NCBI GenBank assembly: GCA_028554645.1
Contig: JAQOOI010000078.1
Location: forward strand, 372,001-436,000
Direction of reading: 5' to 3'
Source of the DNA: Omphalotus guepiniiformis
Lineage: Eukaryota; Basidiomycota; Agaricomycetes; Agaricales; Omphalotaceae
DNA: 64,000 nucleotides
Positions 1-9,713 of this stretch are shown piece by piece (position 1 is the first letter of the stretch; every line of letters begins with the position of its first letter). The notes below the pieces were generated by a model. That model saw only the letters and a program-made list of their open reading frames with translations. It searched no databases and was not told the origin of the DNA. A program made the translations under genes and the position numbers.

Positions 1-2734
1 GAATGAACGATCTCCCTCCGTGCCTGTTCCGCTATCGGCATTTTTGAGATACTGGCATTTTCGCTTAAGATTGTAATGAACACGTATAGAACCTCCTCAA
101 CCATGCTAGACAGTTGTGAGTTATCATACGTCGAATGGAGGAAGGCACCAGAGAAGTAGCCAAGGAGGCCGAAACGGTCGAGAATGGTGACGATGACAGT
201 ATTTGGATCCACGATGATGAGAGCGACTTGTAGAATGAAGAGATCCTGATCGTAGCATAGCTCTCGGAGCATAAAATCTCGGTAATGAAGGAGTTGTCCT
301 CGTATGGCGAAACCGTTTCGAACCCACAAGCCAGTCCGAATTTGGGCGATCATAGCGAGCACTGAACGAGATACAATGTTGAGGCTCAAAAGATACGAAC
401 GGTGAAACATGACAACTCACCTCGAAGTGGAAAGTCAATAACGGTGAGGACAGCCTGCTCACTCGCATGCCGTAGGATAATGTCCCTCACACCCGACATC
501 CCCACTTCTCTCAAATTTTCCTCGGTGAGCAAGTCAACGTGCTTGAATAACTCCGCGAGCAACCAGTGTAAGGAATGGTGAAAGCTAACCCACCCCTCAA
601 GAACGTCGAAATCCACAATGTAGTACATCGTGTCCCCAAAACTGACTTCGTGAAAAGCTATCGGTGGGAATTTCGTACGATCCAGCCTATCCTCCGCCAA
701 CGTACACACCATCAAGATATGATGCACCACATTCGTTATGGCTGACACCAACTCCGCGGTGCTGGAGCGGCTGAAAGCCGACCCATAGACTTTAATCACT
801 CTTGAAAGTGAGAGGGTGACATTGAAGACGCTTATCCACGCGTCAGTCTCAAACTCGATGTGACTTGTTACAGCTCGTTTATTCGGATTGACACACATGA
901 ATAGTTGACATGTCTTCGCAAACTGCACAATGAATTCCCGGTTGTGTGCGATGAGTTGTTGCACGGGTTCATTATGACAGAGATAGCGCAAGTCGCTGAA
1001 CACAGGCATGAACCGTTTCGATTTGAATGGGAAGGAATCGACGTCAAGGACGCTGCCGTTGGATAGAGGAGGATATATGATATGCTTTTCAGCTATTTGA
1101 TTTGTGAAAAAGGCCGTGATGATTGCGAGAAGGCGTGTCACAAGCTTGTGATGGCGCACGATGTGGGAGGCGACGGATGGGACAGTAAACAGCTGCAAGG
1201 CAAAATATTTGATTGAAGTCTCGGCTTCTCTGTCGACAAGAAGGTAGGCATCGATTACTCGGTGATAAACTCTGGCAAAATGGCCAGCTACGGATGAGAT
1301 TGTTAGTGAATGTGCAATACAAGAAGAATCAGAATACCCACCAACAGCCAATTTGTGATCCCGACTGACTGTAAGAACAGCCGTGTAGATTTCCTTCAAA
1401 CTTAAACGCGGTTTCTTCCATAATCTCGTATGGCTCAAGAATAGAGCATCTAGTCTTGTTGGGTTAGGAATGTCCGGCATCGAATGAAGAGCCTGAGTGT
1501 TGTAAGAGTATGAGTTGTGATCTCGCTTGCGAGGAGAGAATAACTCTTCAGCGATGACTTCCCGAAGAATCAGGGTGTCAGTCCCCAATCGACTCTGAGT
1601 GAGGTCCGAGAGCCATTCAATGATAACAGACACGACCTGTTCGCGGAAAGTATCGTACGCACGACGAATGGTGACACCAAGGTCGATCTGTGTGATACTT
1701 TGGGCGACCTCGAGCAAATGAGGTACCTCAGTACTCATCTCTACGATGTCACGGCCGTGCTCGTCCATTCGATGAGCACAGTCGGACGCCTCGTCGCGTG
1801 TTCGTCCAGTAAGGTCACACAGAAGCTTTACAATTTCGTCAAAAGAATGTTTATCATCGTTCCAAATGATGACACAGTACTGGTCCTTCATCATCGGGTC
1901 TGCCGAGCTTTGCAAGCGTAGATCTGCTTCGTTTGTTGGTACACTAGGTTCGTCCGGAGAGAAGTCTAGCGTGTCAAGGATGAAGTCCAACGCATACCCA
2001 ACTGTACGCTTCATGGTCTCGCGTAGCTCTGGCGGTACAGGCACGCGATATGGGTAGTTCTTCACTGGAGGAATGACGTCAGCTACTGATTTGGAATAGC
2101 TTCTGGGAGTAGCTGAGGATGATACGGAAGAAGTCCCTAAGGTATCAGAGGCCGGAGGGTGGTACATGCATCCGATTGACACCCTCCAGGCCTCCTCGTC
2201 GCCACAATCGCAGCATCCACCGGATTGTTGAGCTATGAAGAAGCTGACATTGTGGTCTCTATGGTCGGTAGCATGAAAACATCGCGAGCACATGACGCAA
2301 CTATCATCTAAAGAGCAATCCCTATCACGGATAGAATTAGGATGCGCTCTCAAAAGTAGCATAGTCGAGACTTACTTGCATCTGAAGCAAGGTTCTCCCT
2401 TCTTGAGAACATGAGCACAAGGTCTCCCTGGAATTATCGGTGCTTCCTTCCCTGCGCCACCAAAATTTAGAGATGCTTGAACCTCGCTCAAAGTGGCGTG
2501 TAAAGGTAGACTCGAGTTCGAGTTTGGTAGAAACAGATGGGCGTAAGGTCCCCAGAAGGCATCGTACAGTTCGGATAAGATTTCTGCTCGTGTGGCACTC
2601 GTAAATGCATACTTTCTTGATCCTGGCATAGCTTCAAGAAAATATCGTAAATGTGAAAGTGGGTCCGATGAACGATCCCTAGGGTTCATGGAAGGGAGAA
2701 ATTTGGACGGAAAAAGGGATGATAAAGCAGACAT
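1..2734 (-). CDS. UBR1: UBR1-type N-recognin E3 ubiquitin ligase, C-terminal part beyond the left edge
   Basis: Recognises N-terminal degrons and ubiquitinates the bearer proteins (N-degron pathway, family knowledge). Exons read 2734-2376, 2321-1342, 1287-421 and 361-1, with GT-AG introns of 54, 54 and 59 nt; the gene continues off the window. About 855 codons are visible. A UBR-box zinc finger spans roughly residues 105-175, with its CFRCK/DCSL junction restored exactly by the first intron. A ClpS-like adaptor domain follows near 265-320 (YCVIIWNDDKHSF). The last exon carries the conserved IRTGLWVRNG and LLHYRDF blocks. The RING and C-terminal autoinhibitory regions are outside the window. 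The start shares a 175-bp divergent intergenic region with TRS33. The family call is firm; UBR1 rather than another UBR-box ligase rests on the UBR-box plus ClpS arrangement. Confidence 0.93.
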
Positions 2735-2909
2735 GTCTATTACACGTTTCGTTCAGGGATTGATCGTTAAGTTCGTAATAAACCACCGAATTTTGAACTT
2801 CTTGTCGTGTTTTACAAGAAAGGTGGAAGTAGGAGTGAAAAGAGTGGTTTGAGTCAGTAAACCTAATCACGCTTCAACTGTTTGACTCTCTTCCACTACC
2901 ACTACTAAC
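2735..2909. promoter_or_regulatory. Divergent promoter region UBR1 / TRS33
   Basis: This 175-bp gap separates the start codons of two head-to-head genes, so it must hold both promoters. I see no strong TATA box. A CT-rich stretch precedes the TRS33 start (around 2885-2905), a common fungal core-promoter feature. Inference only. Confidence 0.4.
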
Positions 2910-3874
2910 ATGTCTTCTCGCAGCTCGATGCAAGTACCGACCTCAAAGTCTCCCAGTTCGTTAGTAATGCCGAATTTAGCTGGCTTGGCTGAGCCTCCAA
3001 TGCGAAATGTCGACGCAGCCATGATGGACTATTTTTTGATCGAAGTCGTCAACACTCTGCGGGCTTCCTCATCTGTCGCACTCGCTCGTTCAAAGAAAAT
3101 TGAACAAGAAATGATTGAAGCAGGGCTTATTCCTACTCCACCTCCAGTTCTACCGTTAAAAGAAGTCCCTGTCAACCCAAGGGATTCAACGGGTAGCTTG
3201 AACTCACGCACGGCCGCTGGGAAGGGTGGACCTGTCGATGAAGAAGAGGAAGCCCTGAGGACGCGTTTAGAAGCTATTGGAATGCACGTCGGCGCGAATT
3301 TCACTGAAAGGTGAGCTGGCATGTATCCTAGACTATTGTCATCGGAACTCATCTCGCCTCTTACGCACGTAGATTATGTCGCGATCGACCACTGTTCACG
3401 GAAACTCTAGATGCGATCAAGTTCATTTGCAAAGATATATGGGCCGCGTGCTGGGACAAGCAGGTGGATAATCTACGAACAAATCACCGAGTACGATCGT
3501 GTGTCTTTAGCTTGCTGTAGCATCTCAATAATGGCGTCTATAGGGTGTCTATGTTCTCCAAGATAATGCATTCAAGCCTATATCCCGACTATCTTCATGG
3601 CAAGGTCGGGCCGATGCGATCAAGAAGGCGAAAGTGGTTCGTCCAGGTCATTTGCGATCCCCTATTCCGCTGAAAAGCGTTTCGTCTCCTCTCAGTATGT
3701 TTCAATGTCAGCTGGCATTATCAAAGGCGCACTAGCGCGGCTTGGCTACCACGCAACAGTTTCCCCTGAGGTTACCTCCTTACCACAATGTGCGTCTAGA
3801 CATGTCTTCGGCCTTGGTGACCTAATCACTGTCCTCCAGGTACTTTCCAGGTTAAGCTACCTAGGGGGTCGTAG
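2910..3874 (+). CDS. TRS33: TRAPP complex subunit Trs33/TRAPPC6
   Basis: Core subunit of the TRAPP vesicle-tethering complexes, which act as the exchange factor for Ypt1/Rab1 and related GTPases at the Golgi (family knowledge). Exons: 2910-3310, 3373-3490, 3544-3636, 3696-3789, 3840-3874, giving 246 aa. Introns are 62, 53, 59 and 50 nt and all GT-AG. The fold core is recognisable in order: MMDYFLIEVVNTL near residue 33, then FTETLDAIKFICKDIW, NLRTNHRGVYVLQDNAF, ISRLSSWQGRADAIKKAK, and the C-terminal AGIIKGALARLGY, LPQC, TFQVKLP run typical of Bet3-family proteins. The low-complexity stretch between the first helix and FTER is an insertion common in fungal orthologues. The tiny last exon (35 nt) is supported by the conserved TFQVKL ending. 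Confidence 0.95.
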
Positions 3875-4540
3875 ATCCCCCACTGAAAATGATGCCCGCC
3901 GACCAAGTTTGTATCAGCCTGTTGCATCAGTAGCAGGTATGTTGTTGTCCTATCCTCTTTCCCTGGAATACCACACATCTAATCTGCTTTCTTTGCCTGC
4001 GCAGATCATACGAACTATCATGAAAGTTTTGGAGTGGTGGTAGTTCGCTCTGAGACACGTTGACGTGGAAGCTCCAGGATGCCTGGATCAAGACACTGTT
4101 GACTTCGTAGTAGATGGGGTACCGGGACAAGGATGAAGACGCTATTGACTCCGTAGTGGAATTGCGAGAGAATCTGAAGCTTTCGAGATATAGCGAGCGC
4201 AGCCTTCCAGGCAATCAAAAGATGGGATGGATTTTGTACCGATACGCATCTTTGCGTGCGTTCATTGAGATTTCTTCTTATTATCACTGGTGTTTAGCGC
4301 TTGATGGCCGAGTACGATGCATTCAAGACCGAAGTTCACTAGTAATCATCATTGAAGATATGAGGTTCCTGTGTGATATAGATACTAAATGATTATGGTT
4401 GCGATTATACATAAATACAGCATAATCAATATGCGATCTTTTAAATACATATGCATCACTGCACTGAATTCGCTTGACAGGAGAAGTTGTATCTACGCTA
4501 GCAGTGGCACGAGTGTAATCATGCCATTGAACCAGGAGCC
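3875..4540. other. Intergenic, convergent TRS33 / CoA-binding gene
   Basis: About 670 bp between two converging 3' ends. Open frames are present (for example 4114-4392 plus) but show no recognisable domain and no supporting splice pattern. I see no RNA gene or repeat. It probably contains both 3' UTRs and terminators. Confidence 0.5.
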
Positions 4541-5556
4541 TCAGGAGTTCGTGCTCAGTGGGGCTTTGGCTTTCAATATACAGGGCGCTTCTACAGCAGT
4601 CAAAGTCGTGCTCGCAGTGCTCTTCCCAGATGAAGAACCCAACCCGGATGAACTGGAAGAACTTTTCAAGTCGGCTAGACCAGTGGCTACGATGCTATTA
4701 TCCACAGAGGGATTAGCAACCCCGTCACTGCATATCGGTCCAACAAGTATCTGAGGTGAGTTCGTCTTAACGCTAGTGGGCGTCCCGACGGGTTTACTAC
4801 CAGCTTGACGGTGGATACAACGTTCCTCCAGGCCACTCTCCTTGATGAAATCAAGGACTGCATCATCCTCTGCACCAGGCTGCAACCAAATGCAGGATAC
4901 ACCAACGTCTTTTGCCTGTTTCAAAACTTCAAGGGTTACCTTTAAGCAGTGTGGTGTGTTAATCATCAATTCGAACAACGCAATCCTATTATCGCTAACC
5001 TTGGGAGGAACAACAATCGACACGGAAGTATGCGCCGGATCAGGCAGATCTTTGATGGTCTTGAGACAAGGTTTACCCAACACACTTTCCCGGTTCTACT
5101 CAGAGAAAGGAAGTCAGCAAACCGGACGTCGAATATGACTCTTGGGTACAGTGCCCTACTTACCGGATTAACAGGCACAACATCCTTCCCTTGTCCAAGC
5201 AGAAACACCATCACCTATGTAGCACGGTCAATCAACCAGAATAGAAAGAGTCACAAGAGAACGAAACAAACTTTATTCCCCCACTTGGTAGAATCATCAG
5301 ACGCGCCAACAACCGCGTACTTTGTCGCCGAAAAGAACTTTGCCTCCTTCGTAATAAGAATCTGCTTGACATCGGTCTGTTCAGACAGACGACGAACAGC
5401 TACAGGCGACGGAGCGCCGGGAGTAGTTGTAGTAGTTTTCGGGGCCTTTACTGTCTCGGAATCGAGAGACACTCGCTTTCTCTTCAGCGCGTTAGGGCCA
5501 GCCGAAAGGACCGACTTCGAGTCGGAGTTCTGAGCAGAAGAAACAGCAATAGTCAT
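4541..5556 (-). CDS. CoA-binding-domain protein, tandem copy A
   Basis: Small protein with a Rossmann-like CoA_binding_2 domain (PF13380 type); cellular role unknown. Exons: 5556-5272, 5214-5164, 5095-5000, 4939-4541, giving 276 aa. Introns are 57, 68 and 60 nt. The third is in frame and would be missed by simple ORF calling; copy B shows it is an intron. Motifs: YAVVGASDDSTKWGNK (nucleotide-binding loop) at about 80-95, VMVFLLGQGKDVVPVNP next, then DLPDPAHTSVSIVVPP and VSCIWLQPGAEDD. This is the usual order of the family. N-terminal 75 and C-terminal 100 residues are low complexity and unconserved between the copies apart from KRK and CSD.VDNPSV-like patches. Start chosen at 5556 because it aligns with the copy B start. 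A TATA box lies about 90 bp upstream. Confidence 0.85.
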
Positions 5557-5641
5557 CGCGATCGAAGGAGAAGAGATGGTGCAAGAGTGTTTGTGAGATG
5601 CGGATTCGAGTACTGAGTAGCAGTGGCCATTGGATGCACTC

Positions 5642-5648
5642 TTATATA
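5642..5648 (-). promoter_or_regulatory. TATA box of CoA-binding gene A
   Basis: On the minus strand the sequence reads AGTATATAAGAG, ending about 86 bp before the ATG at 5556. This is a near-consensus TATA box at a plausible distance. Copy B has a similar CTATAAG element about 55 bp before its ATG. Confidence 0.5.
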
Positions 5649-5944
5649 CTCTGGAGTCTCTCGACTGATACGGTGCAAGGACTAGGATGCAAACCAACTA
5701 TTGCCACAGGTCCGTTGGCGGTGATTGACAATCAAAGGAACATCATAGCTTCAGAGACTATGAAGAGTGATCATCATGATTCAAGAAGGCATGGATTCCG
5801 ATTAGTGGATGGCCCGACCCGGAGTGAAGATGAAAATGGTTGGATCAAGATCTTGCAGTGCGTACTGCCCAGCTTTTTCAGCTACTCCTAAGCTTATGGA
5901 CCGCATTTCATCTATACCATTCGAATAGAAAATGAGCTGGCCGC

Positions 5945-6147
5945 AGAGAGAGTTTGTATGTAAGGATGATCCATGAGAAAATCCGGCGAATATGGCACTG
6001 CCGCCGTCATTCTCTACGCTCAGGTTTGTGCACCACCACTGTATAGTACAAGTAAAATCAAAACTGGCTCACGTTTCATATACATAAATCATACATATCA
6101 TCATACAATACTAATACACCCAGAGATTAGTACAAAGATAGCTATGT
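5945..6147. repeat. Direct repeat unit 1 between the CoA-binding paralogues
   Basis: This segment is repeated imperfectly at 6165-6433 in the same orientation. Shared landmarks in order are AGTTTGTATG, AAGGATGATCCATGAGAAAA, TCTCTACGCTCA, CACTGTATAGTACAAGTAAA, CATATCATCATAC and CAAAGATAGCTAT. No coding potential is seen. Most likely a relic of the tandem duplication that produced the two CoA-binding genes (inference). Confidence 0.8.
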
Positions 6148-6164
6148 AGAAGGAAGTGAGATGA

Positions 6165-6433
6165 GAAGAGAGTTTGTATGTACAGTATGTAAGGATGATC
6201 CATGAGAAAATATGGCGAATTTGACGTTCCGGCGCGTCAATCTATGTAGGCGCCTAACCCTCTCTAACCTTCTTCCTAACCAATCTCTACGCTCATATTT
6301 GTGCACAGTACAGCACGACCACTGTATAGTACAAGTAAACTCAAAACTGTCTCACATCTCATATGCATCATAAATCATAGATATCATCATACGATACTAT
6401 TATACTCAAAGACTAGGACAAAGATAGCTATAT
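6165..6433. repeat. Direct repeat unit 2 between the CoA-binding paralogues
   Basis: Second copy of the unit at 5945-6147, about 65 bp longer because of small insertions. It lies directly 3' of copy B, so it may include the 3' UTR of that gene. The same landmarks occur in the same order, which shows a direct and not an inverted repeat. Confidence 0.8.
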
Positions 6434-6508
6434 ACGAAACAATCGGAATCGGAAAACAACAACGCGACCTCCGACTCCGAATGACTATCTCGACTCCGAC
6501 TCGTAGCT

Positions 6509-7607
6509 TCAAGCCAAACCAGGGATCTCCTCATGCACGGACGAGATCCTGCTCAAAGCTCCACCATCCCTAATCAAACAAGGCGCTACAACCTTTGAAA
6601 CCTCAGAAGCCCCGGAGGAAGACTTCATCAGTGAGATAGGTGTAGTACTGATAGGTGAATCTTTGACCGGACTCTCGACCGTGACAAGGTTATCCACAAC
6701 AGATGGATTATCAACTCTATCACTGCAAACCGGACCGACTGGATCATTGCCTTTACCAACAACAACAACATTGTTCTTCTGAACTTCATCCTGCGATTGC
6801 GATGCGTGAATGCAAGATTCCTCAAGTCCAGGAGTATCCTTGATATACTCAAGAACTGTATCGTTCTCTGCTCCAGGCTGTAACCAAAAACAAGATACAT
6901 CAAGGTTTGCTGCTTCTTTCAGGACTTTGAGTGTCATCTTGAATAGTTACTCATTAATCAGCGTTTAAGATAGCAAACGAACAATGATAATTCACAAACC
7001 TCGGGAGGTACGACGATTGACACGGAAGTATGCGCTGGATCAGGTAGATCCTTGATAGTCTTAAGACAAGCCTTGCCTAACACCGTTTCCCGGTTCTGTT
7101 CAAAGCAAAAGCTGATAAGTACAAATACGCTATCAAACTTCCATTCCAGATATACTTACAGGATTAATAGGCACAACGTCCTTCTTCTGTTCCAGCAGAA
7201 ATCTCATCACCTACACAGTGAAACTTCAATGAGCCGCCGCCAGTGAAAGTAAAGAACTCCTCCATTAGGTTCAAGTCACTAACCTTACTACCCCACTTGG
7301 TAGGATCATCCGAAGCCCCAACAACCGCGAACTTGGAAGCAGAAAGAAACTTTTTCTCCTTCGCAATAAGTGCAGCCTGAGCTTCAACACCATTCTCCTT
7401 GAAGTCACTATGACCATCGTCCTTCAAGTTGCCGGACAACATAGAACGACTGGGACGCGCAGTCACAGGCGAAGAACTAGGTGTATTCTTCGGGGCCTTT
7501 ATCCCCTGTGTATCAAGAGAGGTCGAGGTTGATTTCCTCTTCAATACACGAGACGTATCGATACCCGGCCTGGGTTTCTGTTGAGCGCGAGAGACAATAG
7601 GAGACAT
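6509..7607 (-). CDS. CoA-binding-domain protein, tandem copy B
   Basis: Paralogue of the gene at 4541-5556, same strand. Exons: 7607-7284, 7210-7160, 7095-7000, 6937-6509, giving 299 aa. Intron positions and phases match copy A exactly; lengths are 73, 64 and 62 nt. Conserved blocks: FAVVGASDDPTKWGSK, VMRFLLEQKKDVVPINP, DLPDPAHTSVSIVVPPE and VSCFWLQPGAENDT. The second and third exons have identical lengths to those in copy A (51 and 96 nt). The tails differ: copy B has a longer N-terminal basic/serine region and a different C-terminus ending near VHEEIPGLA. Related CoA-binding proteins are found in fungi and bacteria, but I cannot assign a pathway. No breaks were seen; both copies look intact. 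Confidence 0.85.
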
Positions 7608-8401
7608 AGTTCAAGGATCTCTGAGAGGGGTTGAGCGAAGTCGATGAGGATAGAGAGTAAACTTATAGAGTTAAAAACAAAAAGTTCATGTCTTTTATAC
7701 TTGAAGTTACAGTTACACACCCTGTACACTGTGGCAGTCGGTAGTCTTCGTGTAATTGCATTGCTATCCAGATTAGCACGAATCACTAACACAGGTGGGT
7801 TTTCAGCACTAGAGGTACACCGTGTAGGTCCGATATCGTCAAGGAATCATCATATTTGTGGATGATAGAAACGATGTATTGTATGTACCACGGCGGTGGC
7901 TTCTTTGGAGACGCCTACACTGACCTTGGAATGTAAGAATGCAAGGCATCATCGCATTATGATTCAGGGAGGACAAAACCGATGTGCCCACGCAGTGGAT
8001 CGTTGGAAACGCCTACACTGAATTGAAAAATGTAAGAACCAAGGAGTTCCTTGATTAACAAACTCGGAACAAACTCAATTGGTGTTCGCGAAGAAGAAGT
8101 AATTATAACAACAAACTAGAAATTTTCTTGATGTCAATGATGAGCGTTTGAGAACAGCGAGAAACACCGCATTTTCTTTATTCCTGAGGTTGAACGTTGA
8201 GGCGCAGTGGTCACTGGTTCCACAACTTCTTTTGAAAAATGTAGTACATACGACATCCCCAAGTCGACCCAAAGTTCGCCTGTATCTTGATTCCACAAAC
8301 AATCATTACATGATCATCGTCGCAGCCTGCAGGATCAAAACAAAACAGTAGCAAAACAGTGGTAGTACGTACCAACAAAATCTAAAATCAAACAAAATAA
8401 A
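7608..8401. other. Upstream region of CoA-binding gene B, with an imperfect 40-bp direct repeat
   Basis: Gene-free 790 bp between CoA-binding gene B and U6. Two imperfect direct repeats of about 40 bp lie near 7904-7943 and 8005-8043, both containing ACGCCTACACTGA followed by AATGTAAGAA. A CTATAAG element near 7660 (minus) may be the TATA box. Other open frames here look fortuitous. Confidence 0.45.
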
Positions 8402-8458
8402 TATTGAGACCCGTAGGTCTACCACTCCGGGAAAGCGTGTCATCCTTGTGCAGGGGCC

Positions 8459-8489
<31 letters not shown>

Positions 8490-8515
8490 TTCGTATGTCA
8501 CCCCGAAGGGGACAC
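8402..8515 (-). ncRNA. U6: U6 spliceosomal snRNA
   Basis: The minus strand carries the diagnostic U6 core: AAAATTGGAACGATACAGAG, then AAGATTAGCATGGCCCCTGC and AAGGATGACACGC. It includes the ACAGAGA box and the AGC triad of the catalytic centre. The 5' stem-loop CCCCTTCGGGG lies at about 8501-8511, so the 5' end is near 8513-8515. The 3' end is less certain. The sequence after GACACGC can form the terminal part, and a TTTT run at 8397-8394 (minus reading) fits a Pol III terminator. No intron interrupts the core, unlike the U6 genes of some basidiomycetous yeasts. I could not find a convincing upstream TATA or downstream B box. Confidence 0.93.
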
Positions 8516-8953
8516 TATGAAGAGTTCAAGAACCAAGACAGAGAGAAAGGTTTTGTTTGTAGACGGTTCACGGGGTCAACCGGTCAACCGGTCACAGCCG
8601 AACATGCCGAGAGGAGAGCTTGCGTAAGCGAGGCGGCGCCTCTCACTACTTAGTGACTACGACATCATGTTGAATGGTTCAGCGCAAATTCAGCGTTGCA
8701 GCGTTGAGCAAGGAACAATCCTACGAGCTTGCTTGAGGCCAACTTGCAGACTGGACTGCATTGCCGCAGAGGCCGAAAAACCGCATGACGTAAGCCTCAA
8801 ATCTTACTCCAGAATGTGCCCCTATTTTCTGGATAGGAACAGTATACAAGGCAGAATACAATTGCATGGAATACAAAACACACGTATATAGTAGCGGCGA
8901 CTCGCCCATTGAAAGTCTCGCGTTCCCTAATCATAGGATCATATCGTCAGTCG
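8516..8953. other. Intergenic, U6 upstream / FKBP12 3' flank
   Basis: About 440 bp between the U6 5' end and the FKBP12 stop codon. It should contain the U6 promoter and the FKBP12 3' UTR. I see no convincing gene. Confidence 0.4.
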
Positions 8954-9643
8954 TCAGTTAATCTTTAGAAGCTCGACCTCGAATCTAAGTGTTGAATTAG
9001 GAGGGATCACCGGGGGGAATCCGCGAGCTCCGTATGCCTGCGATTCAAATGGATCAAATCAGTATATACACCGAAGAGGATTAGAACAAGGCTATGTCAA
9101 TGAAGATCACGAACATAATCGGGTGTTGCAGTGAGGACTGCTTTCTGTCCCAATGATAGTTGTGGAACACCTGATATGATTAACACAAAAAGCACCATCA
9201 GTTGGACGTTGATGATGATGAAGGATGATGAAGGATGATGGAGAAAACCTGAAACGATAACTCACCCTCGTCCCATCCCTTGATCACTTTCCCAACACCA
9301 ATCTCAGTTTCGAAAGGCTCTCCTCTTAATTCAGTCTACGTTAATTAGAACCTTCGACAGAAAATACCCTCGCCACTGACCGATCCCGGCTCGAATCGAA
9401 CTTTGTCCCGTCAAGAAGCGTCCCCACATAATGTATTTTTACCTTGTCTGGGGGGCAAATGACGGAGTTCAGGTCTGATTGAACCAACGAACACACCAAT
9501 ATAGGGAAGGGAAATACCCACCGCCTTTCTTCGGGAAAGTTGCGCCATCTCCTGCGCTAAGAGACTCGATAGTAACACCCTTAAACACAGCACATAAACA
9601 ACATACACTCAATGCCAGATCGCAAGAAATCGCGCCTCACCAT
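8954..9643 (-). CDS. FPR1: FKBP12 peptidyl-prolyl isomerase
   Basis: Cytosolic prolyl isomerase and the receptor of rapamycin and FK506, which inhibits TOR or calcineurin when drug-bound (family knowledge). Exons: 9643-9641, 9579-9522, 9447-9381, 9324-9266, 9170-9115, 9037-8954, giving exactly 108 aa, the typical length. The first exon holds only the start codon; the joined reading [13 protein letters not shown] is the classic N-terminus, which supports the model. Drug and substrate pocket residues are present: Tyr27, Phe37, Asp38, Val56, Ile57, Trp60, Tyr83. The C-terminus FEVELLKIN is canonical. Introns are 61, 74, 56, 95 and 77 nt. A TATA-like CTTATAAGG lies about 65-70 bp upstream of the ATG on the minus strand. 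Confidence 0.97.
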
Positions 9644-9707
9644 TTGTCCCCAAGTTGAAATAGATTGGAAAAAAGTAGAAGGGTTCAAGTACGACGCCTA
9701 CACCGCC

Positions 9708-9713
9708 CTTATA
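9708..9713 (-). promoter_or_regulatory. TATA box of FKBP12
   Basis: The minus strand reads GCTCTTATAAGGGCGG, with TATAAG about 65 bp before the ATG at 9643. It is the only strong TATA match in this upstream region. Confidence 0.45.

Noticed and set aside
121..180. Apparent frameshift in UBR1 before STYDNSQL
   Set aside because: A careful reread gives GGTGCCTTCCTCCATTCG, which is continuous in frame; the first reading had dropped a base.
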